DNA of 64,000 nt, taken from positions 1 through 64,000 of the forward strand of contig NZ_JAESDI010000004.1 in NCBI RefSeq assembly GCF_019249215.1, given 5' to 3'. Positions 57,788-64,000 of the stretch are shown in pieces. Source of the DNA: Alteromonas lipotrueae (lineage in GTDB: Bacteria > Pseudomonadota > Gammaproteobacteria > Enterobacterales > Alteromonadaceae). The notes beneath the pieces were generated by a model, which saw only the letters and a program-made list of their open reading frames with translations, did no database searches and was not told the DNA's origin. The translations under genes and the position numbers were made by a program. Each line of letters begins with the position of its first letter. Position 1 is the stretch's first letter.

Positions 57788-58136
57788 TATATAAACTAGA
57801 TTTTTACCCTATCAAACTCACACATGAATTACTCTATGATCTAGCAGACGAATTCGATTACCCATCGCAATTTATCGCATTAAGTGACACTTTTGGCTTT
57901 TTGATGTTTTTTTTAAATTAGTATACACATCCTAACACTCGACCTGAGCAACGGATTTCGACTACCACCAGAAACACACATCTCGAATAACCTTTAAAAA
58001 TAGGATAAAAACTCTATTTTAAAAAAACCATTATTTATAACCAAAATTTATACGCATTATTCGAATCAAAGGTTGACCTTACAGGCGTGGATGGGTACAT
58101 TGTCGCTATCAACTGGTCGGCAAAGAAAATACGCAA
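57788..58136. other. Region upstream of leu leader
   Basis: About 350 AT-rich bases separate the hydrolase gene from the leuL leader ORF and must contain the divergent promoters, including that of the leu operon. TTGATG...TATACA-like boxes can be seen near 57899-57930, but I cannot assign them with confidence. No other gene was seen. Confidence 0.5.
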
Positions 58137-58196
58137 ATGATGCGCAATCGCTTTCTTCTAACTCTACTCCTTATGGCAGCAAGACTGCACGGGTAG
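58137..58196 (+). CDS. leuL: Leucine operon leader peptide LeuL
   Basis: A 19-residue ORF reads MMRNRFLLTLLLMAARLHG and stops at 58194-58196. Six of 19 residues are leucine, five of them in a tight block (LLTLLL), the signature of an attenuator leader. It lies 80 bases before leuA and just ahead of a terminator hairpin. Its end overlaps the sequence that can pair with the terminator's first arm. A second in-frame ATG lies directly after the first. Confidence 0.93.
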   Translation: MMRNRFLLTLLLMAARLHG

Positions 58197-58250
58197 ATTG
58201 CGACCAGCGATTAATTACACAGAAACCCGTGCTTAGCACGGGTTTTTTTT
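58187..58250 (+). promoter_or_regulatory. leu transcription attenuator (terminator and antiterminator)
   Basis: The terminator stem acccgtgc (58225-58232)/gcacgggt (58236-58243) is followed by a T run to 58251. The same left arm can instead pair with gcacgggt at 58187-58194, which overlaps the last codons and stop of leuL. A ribosome stalled at the Leu codons (58155-58172) would leave 58187-58194 free to pair, preventing termination; a ribosome reaching the stop would cover it, allowing termination. Mechanism is inferred by analogy with known leu attenuators. Confidence 0.88.
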
Positions 58251-58251
58251 T
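58225..58251 (+). terminator. leu leader terminator
   Basis: An eight-base GC-rich stem with loop tta is followed by nine T, 24 bases before leuA. Confidence 0.93.
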
Positions 58252-58275
58252 AACTTTTATAAACGAGAGAGCGTT

Positions 58276-59835
58276 ATGACAAATCAAGTGAAAATCTTTG
58301 ATACCACATTGCGAGACGGTGAGCAGGCCTTACCTGCAAGCCTAAGTGCCAAAGAAAAGCTGCAGATCGCTCTCGCTCTCGAACGTTTAGGCGTCGACAT
58401 CATTGAAGCGGGCTTTCCTGTGTCATCTCCTGGTGATTTCCGCTCGGTTCAAATGATCGCAAAAGAAGTTAAGAATTCTGTAGTATGTGGTTTATCTCGT
58501 GCTTTGGCAGGCGATATTGATGCCTGCGGACAGGCACTTAGTGTGGCTGAGCAATTTAGAATTCACACCTTCATTGCTACTTCAGAAATTCACGTTGGCG
58601 CCAAGCTACGTAAATCTCACGATGAAGTAGTAGATATGGCAGTTGCGGCAGTTAAACATGCCCGCAAATACACTGACGACGTTGAATTCTCGTGTGAAGA
58701 TGCCGGCCGTACTCACATAGACTATTTATGCCGCATGGTAGAAGCCGCCATCAATGCTGGCGCTACCACGGTTAATATTCCAGACACGGTTGGGTACACC
58801 ACGCCGACAGAATTCGGCGGCATTATTCAGCAGTTGTTTAACCGCGTACCAAATATCGATAAAGCCATTATCTCTGTGCATTGCCACAACGACTTGGGTT
58901 TAGCAGTAGCTAACTCGTTAGCAGCGGTAGAACAAGGTGCTCGTCAAGTTGAATGTACCATTAACGGTATTGGTGAACGTGCAGGTAATGCGTCCCTTGA
59001 AGAAATTGCAATGATTTTGCAAACCCGTCAAGCCATGTTGGGTATTAACACCAACATCAATTCGCAAGAAATTTCGCGTACGTCTAAGTTGGTTAGCCAA
59101 TTATGTAACATGCCTGTTCAAGCGAATAAGGCCATTGTGGGTGCGAATGCATTTAGTCACTCATCAGGCATTCACCAAGACGGTGTATTAAAAGCGCAAA
59201 ACACCTATGAGATCATGACACCGGAAAGTGTAGGTATTAATAAAAACAACCTAAACTTAACCTCTCGTTCAGGGCGTCATGTGATTAAGCATCGCTTAAC
59301 TGAATTGGGTTACAAGGTAGAAGATTACGACTTAGAAGCGGTTTACGACGCCTTCTTGAAGTTGGCTGATAAGAAAGGCCAAGTTTACGACTACGACTTA
59401 GAAGCTTTGTTGTTCTTCGATAAGCAAAAGCACGATCATGCTCACTATCAATTGATGAACCTTCAAGCGACTTCAGGAAGAGAAATTATTCCAAGCGCTA
59501 CCGTAAAACTAAAAGTAGGCGAAGAAGAAATTATCCAATCTAGTATTGGTAATGGCCCTGTTGATGCTGCATACAATGCAATTAGAGCTATCTTGGGCCA
59601 TGAAGATGTTGAAGTTGTAGACTTCAAATTAGATTCAAAAGGCGAAGGGGCCGATGCCCTAGCACAAGTGAGTGTAATCGCCACTTATAAAGGGCGTCGT
59701 TTCCACGGCATTGGTCTTGCCACCGATATTGTTGAAGCTGGTGTAAAAGCCCTTATTTTCGTACTAAACAACACTTATTTAGCTGATCAAATTGACCAGC
59801 AGAAAAATCAACAAGAACGCGTTGCAGGAGTTTAA
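58276..59835 (+). CDS. leuA: 2-isopropylmalate synthase LeuA
   Basis: LeuA condenses acetyl-CoA with 2-oxoisovalerate, the first committed step to leucine. The 519-residue protein has the HMGL-like TIM barrel ([57 protein letters not shown]) and a C-terminal regulatory domain (from about residue 390) for leucine feedback inhibition. Its ATG follows GAGAG. First structural gene of the operon, directly adjoining leuB. Confidence 0.97.
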   Translation: MTNQVKIFDTTLRDGEQALPASLSAKEKLQIALALERLGVDIIEAGFPVSSPGDFRSVQMIAKEVKNSVVCGLSRALAGDIDACGQALSVAEQFRIHTFIATSEIHVGAKLRKSHDEVVDMAVAAVKHARKYTDDVEFSCEDAGRTHIDYLCRMVEAAINAGATTVNIPDTVGYTTPTEFGGIIQQLFNRVPNIDKAIISVHCHNDLGLAVANSLAAVEQGARQVECTINGIGERAGNASLEEIAMILQTRQAMLGINTNINSQEISRTSKLVSQLCNMPVQANKAIVGANAFSHSSGIHQDGVLKAQNTYEIMTPESVGINKNNLNLTSRSGRHVIKHRLTELGYKVEDYDLEAVYDAFLKLADKKGQVYDYDLEALLFFDKQKHDHAHYQLMNLQATSGREIIPSATVKLKVGEEEIIQSSIGNGPVDAAYNAIRAILGHEDVEVVDFKLDSKGEGADALAQVSVIATYKGRRFHGIGLATDIVEAGVKALIFVLNNTYLADQIDQQKNQQERVAGV

Positions 59836-60933
<1,098 letters not shown>

Positions 60934-60941
60934 TTAACACC

Positions 60942-62342
60942 ATGGCCAAGACCTTATACGACAAAGTGTGGCAAGCACATATTATCGACCAATTAGGCGA
61001 AGACAGCTTAATTTACATCGACCGCCACCTTATTCACGAAGTAACCTCGCCGCAGGCTTTTGCTGGCTTAAATGAAAAAAGCCGTAAAGTACGTTGCCCT
61101 GAGCGCACTGTTGGTACCATGGATCACAGTATTTCTACTCGCTCGTTAGCGATTGATGCGTGCGGTCCACAAAACGCACTTCAACTTCACACCCTTGCGA
61201 ATAACTGTGAGCAACACGGCATTCAACTTTTCCCTGTTGGCCACCAAAAGCAAGGTATCGTGCATGTTATGGGCCCTGAACTAGGCCTGATTCAACCGGG
61301 CATGACAGTAGTATGTGGCGATTCACACACTGCCACTCATGGCGCATTCGGTGCCCTAGCATTTGGTATTGGTACGTCTCAAGTTGAGCACGTATTAGCA
61401 ACTCAAACCCTTAAGCAAAGCCGAGCGAAAAGCATGCTCATTAAGGTAAATGGTACGCTTCCTGTTGGTATTACTGCGAAAGACATCATTCTAGCCATCA
61501 TTGGCAGAATTGGTCACGCAGGCGCAACGGGGCACGTTATTGAATATGCAGGTGAAGCTATTTCTGGTTTAACCATGGAAGAGCGCATGACCGTGTGCAA
61601 CATGAGTATAGAAGCTGGCGCTAAAGCAGGCTTAATTGCTCCTGATGACACTACTTTTGAATACCTTAAAGGCCGTGAATACGCGCCAAAGGGCCAAGAC
61701 TGGGAAGACGCTGTAGCCTATTGGAAAACCCTTTACACTGAAGAAGGCGCAAGCTTCGATACAGTAGTAGAACTTGAAGCGGCTGACATTGCACCTCAGG
61801 TTACTTGGGGCACAAACCCAGGCCAAGTTATTGGTGTTGATGCACCCGTGCCGGGCCCAGATGATTTCTCTGATCCTATCGAAAAAGAAAGCGCCAAAAA
61901 AGCCTTGGGCTATATGGGATTATCAGCAGGCGATAAGCTTGCAGATGTTGCCGTAAACCATGTGTTTATTGGTTCTTGTACTAATGGTCGTATTGAAGAT
62001 TTACGTGCAGCTGCGCATATTGCTAAGAATGGCAAAGTAGTCGATTCAGTTACCGCCATTGTGGTTCCTGGTTCAGGTCATGTGAAAAAACAAGCTGAGG
62101 CTGAAGGGTTAGATAAAATCTTTACCGACGCTGGCTTTGAATGGCGTTTACCAGGTTGCTCTATGTGCTTGGGTATGAACGACGACAAACTTGTGGCTGG
62201 CGATCGTTGTGCATCAACCAGTAACCGAAACTTTGAAGGCCGTCAGGGTCGTGGTGCACGCACCCATTTGGTTAGCCCAGCGATGGCAGCTGCCGCCGCT
62301 ATTACTGGCCGTTTCGCCGATGTTAGAGAATTTCAGGAGTAA
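60942..62342 (+). CDS. leuC: 3-isopropylmalate dehydratase large subunit LeuC
   Basis: LeuC and LeuD together isomerise 2- to 3-isopropylmalate. The 466-residue protein is an aconitase-family large subunit binding a 4Fe-4S cluster: Cys residues lie in [13 protein letters not shown] and [32 protein letters not shown] is the typical active-site block. Confidence 0.97.
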   Translation: MAKTLYDKVWQAHIIDQLGEDSLIYIDRHLIHEVTSPQAFAGLNEKSRKVRCPERTVGTMDHSISTRSLAIDACGPQNALQLHTLANNCEQHGIQLFPVGHQKQGIVHVMGPELGLIQPGMTVVCGDSHTATHGAFGALAFGIGTSQVEHVLATQTLKQSRAKSMLIKVNGTLPVGITAKDIILAIIGRIGHAGATGHVIEYAGEAISGLTMEERMTVCNMSIEAGAKAGLIAPDDTTFEYLKGREYAPKGQDWEDAVAYWKTLYTEEGASFDTVVELEAADIAPQVTWGTNPGQVIGVDAPVPGPDDFSDPIEKESAKKALGYMGLSAGDKLADVAVNHVFIGSCTNGRIEDLRAAAHIAKNGKVVDSVTAIVVPGSGHVKKQAEAEGLDKIFTDAGFEWRLPGCSMCLGMNDDKLVAGDRCASTSNRNFEGRQGRGARTHLVSPAMAAAAAITGRFADVREFQE

Positions 62343-62344
62343 CC

Positions 62345-62956
62345 ATGTCTAATTCAATACAAGGTTTTACCGCGCACACAGGTTCAGCAGTACCGCTAGA
62401 CCAAGCCAACGTAGATACCGACCAAATTATTCCCAAGCAGTTTCTAACTGGTGTGACTCGCGCTGGCTATGGAAAGCACTTGTTTCACGATTGGCGTTAT
62501 TTGGATTTAGAAGAAAAAGTACCTAACCCAGAGTTCTCATTGAACAAACCTGAGTTTGCCGGTGCAAGTATATTACTTACTCGAGAAAATTTTGGTTGTG
62601 GATCTAGCCGTGAACATGCGCCATGGTCGCTGAACGATTTTGGTTTTAAAACCATTATTGCCACCAGCTATGCTGATATTTTTTATGGCAACTGTATTAA
62701 TAACCAATTGTTACCGGTTGCGCTTGCCAGCAGCGAAATGGACGCATTGTTTGCAGCAGTTGAAGCTAATCCAGCGCTAGAAATTACGGTTAACTTACCA
62801 GAGCAAACTGTATCTTTTGGTGAGACTAGCTTCAGCTTCGACATTGCGGATCACCATAAAACTAACTTGCTAAAAGGGTTAGATGCGATTGGCCAAACGC
62901 TTGAGCTTACTGACAAAATTTCGGCTTACGAAGCGAAGCAACCTGTTTGGGTTTAA
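62345..62956 (+). CDS. leuD: 3-isopropylmalate dehydratase small subunit LeuD
   Basis: The swivel-domain partner of LeuC. The 203-residue protein has [33 protein letters not shown] and [22 protein letters not shown] precedes the ATG 2 bases after leuC. Last gene of the operon. Confidence 0.96.
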   Translation: MSNSIQGFTAHTGSAVPLDQANVDTDQIIPKQFLTGVTRAGYGKHLFHDWRYLDLEEKVPNPEFSLNKPEFAGASILLTRENFGCGSSREHAPWSLNDFGFKTIIATSYADIFYGNCINNQLLPVALASSEMDALFAAVEANPALEITVNLPEQTVSFGETSFSFDIADHHKTNLLKGLDAIGQTLELTDKISAYEAKQPVWV

Positions 62957-63050
62957 TTACTGGCTGTAAAATACTAGCTGTAAAATACAAGCTCTTAAAC
63001 GCTAGGTTTAAACTTTAGTATCGTTCAGTGGAATTTTGCTCCGTAGTGAT

Positions 63051-63072
63051 GGCGAAGTACTCGTACTTCGCC
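63051..63072. repeat. Perfect hairpin between leuD and HD-GYP-like gene
   Basis: The sequence GGCGAAGTA-CTCG-TACTTCGCC forms a nine-base perfect stem with a tetraloop. No T run follows (taacttta), so it may be a weak terminator, a processing site or a protein site. Confidence 0.7.
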
Positions 63073-63121
63073 TAACTTTAGTAAGTAATTAACATCGCAG
63101 AAAAAATTGAATGGAGTCTTT

Positions 63122-64000
63122 ATGCTGAAAGCAGTACCTATTGATGATCTCAAACCAGGGATGTACATCAACCAAGTACTTAAACAAACCGGCAGTTTAC
63201 GGATGCGTTCAAAGGGCCTTGTAAAACATCAAACGGTCATCAACACCTTAAAATCTCGCGGGATATTGACTGTTCAAGTAGACTTCGAGAAGTCTGTTAT
63301 TCACGAACCAGCAACCGACTCAGCTCCCCTTCCCACATCAGAAACAATCACTCAAGCGCCTACTGATGTAAAAGAAGAGCAGTCGCCAGCGCCTAATAGC
63401 CTTACAAGAAACGCAATGAAAGAAGCTAATGGGCTTTACTTTGATGCGATAAATATACAAAACGGTTTTTTATCTGCACTTAACCGTGGTGCGGTAAACG
63501 ACTTAAAATTAGTGAAAGACCTAGCGCAGAGCCTTATCGATAGTGTATTTGATAACAAAGACGCCCTGTCCTGCTTAACTCTGATAAAAAACAACAACGC
63601 TTACCTGCTAGAACACTCTATCAACTGCAGTATTTTAATGGGCATGTTTACCCAGTTTCTAGGGTATGACAGAGATACCATAGATCAAGCGAGTTTAGGT
63701 GCTTTGTTGATGGACGTTGGCATGTCGTCGTTACCTATGGATGTTCACAACAATGTTGACGATTTGTCAGCGGCAGATTGGGAAATGATGAAAACCCATG
63801 TTGATATTGGTGTTGAGCTTGTGGAGCAGTGTGGTGATATTTCGGATTTAGTGTTATCGATTATTGCGCAACATCACGAACGCATAGACGGCAGTGGCTA
63901 CCCTAAAGCACTCAAAGACATGGCAATTTCAGAATTTGCGCGCATTGCAGGTATTATTGATACCTACGATGCCATGGTGTCCAATCGTCCCCACAAAGAA
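63122..64000 (+). CDS. HD-GYP-like protein with DUF3391 domain (partial)
   Basis: The first 293 residues of a gene that runs beyond the right edge. Residues 1-60 (KAVPIDDLKPGMYINQVL) match the DUF3391 domain that precedes many HD-GYP cyclic di-GMP phosphodiesterases. The HD-GYP core starts near residue 165. The His in LLEHSINCS is present, and AQHHERIDGSGYP with the GYP signature is complete. But the expected HD pair reads MD in ALLMDVGMSSLP, so the metal-binding His is replaced by Met. Activity is therefore uncertain. ATG at 63122 has GGAG upstream. Confidence 0.88.
   Translation, partial: MLKAVPIDDLKPGMYINQVLKQTGSLRMRSKGLVKHQTVINTLKSRGILTVQVDFEKSVIHEPATDSAPLPTSETITQAPTDVKEEQSPAPNSLTRNAMKEANGLYFDAINIQNGFLSALNRGAVNDLKLVKDLAQSLIDSVFDNKDALSCLTLIKNNNAYLLEHSINCSILMGMFTQFLGYDRDTIDQASLGALLMDVGMSSLPMDVHNNVDDLSAADWEMMKTHVDIGVELVEQCGDISDLVLSIIAQHHERIDGSGYPKALKDMAISEFARIAGIIDTYDAMVSNRPHKE

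Noticed and set aside
58073-58279. 68-residue ORF upstream of leuA
   Set aside because: It runs through the terminator hairpin and overlaps leuL in another frame; the Leu-rich 19-codon leader explains the region better.

Overview
The window looks like chromosomal DNA of a marine gammaproteobacterium of the Alteromonadales, most probably Alteromonas or a close relative. This is inferred from protein families and gene order (syd/queF/ppnN, ccmABCDEFGHI, recA-pncC-mutS, pyrG-eno, leuABCD, a large TonB-dependent receptor, paired DUF3192 proteins), not from a database search. No rRNA, tRNA or CRISPR array was seen.

Region 1 (1-about 5.2 kb) is an integron gene-cassette array. Ten small cassettes, all reading on the minus strand, are separated by nine complete attC recombination sites plus one cut by the window edge. 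Cargo includes a GNAT acetyltransferase, DUF1428, DUF2750 and CPCC-type proteins, three small membrane proteins, a predicted secreted protein and orphans. No integrase gene is visible where one would be expected, to the right of the last core site; instead there is a gene-free stretch and a decayed 3' fragment of umuC (about 5330-5954).

Region 2 (6-16.3 kb) is core chromosome: a GFA-family protein, an acetyltransferase, two DUF3192 proteins, syd and queF (divergent), a diguanylate cyclase directly followed by ppnN, an HDOD-like protein and an NAD-type isocitrate dehydrogenase.

Region 3 (16.4-29.8 kb) concerns the cell surface. It holds a ComEA-like protein, galU, two family 2 glycosyltransferases, a WecA-type initiating transferase, a five-gene ABC-type capsule export operon (lipoprotein, KpsD-, KpsM-, KpsT- and KpsE-like), a POT peptide transporter and galE. 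GalU and GalE supply UDP-sugars, WecA and the glycosyltransferases could build a glycan, and the Kps-like proteins would export a polysaccharide.

Region 4 (29.8-41 kb) is a complete, tightly overlapping cytochrome c maturation operon, ccmABCDEFGHI, ending in mlaA. Divergent from it is a FliK-like/FhlB-like pair of flagellar export-switch proteins.

Region 5 (41-57.8 kb) carries a sulfotransferase, a NatAB-type ABC exporter, recA with a LexA-controlled promoter, pncC, mutS, pyrG, eno, a large TonB-dependent receptor, an unrecognised gene and an alpha/beta hydrolase.

Region 6 (58.1-64 kb) is the leucine operon leuABCD. It is preceded by a leucine-rich leader peptide and a terminator/antiterminator pair typical of transcription attenuation. 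The start of an HD-GYP-like gene with an altered HD motif runs off the right edge.
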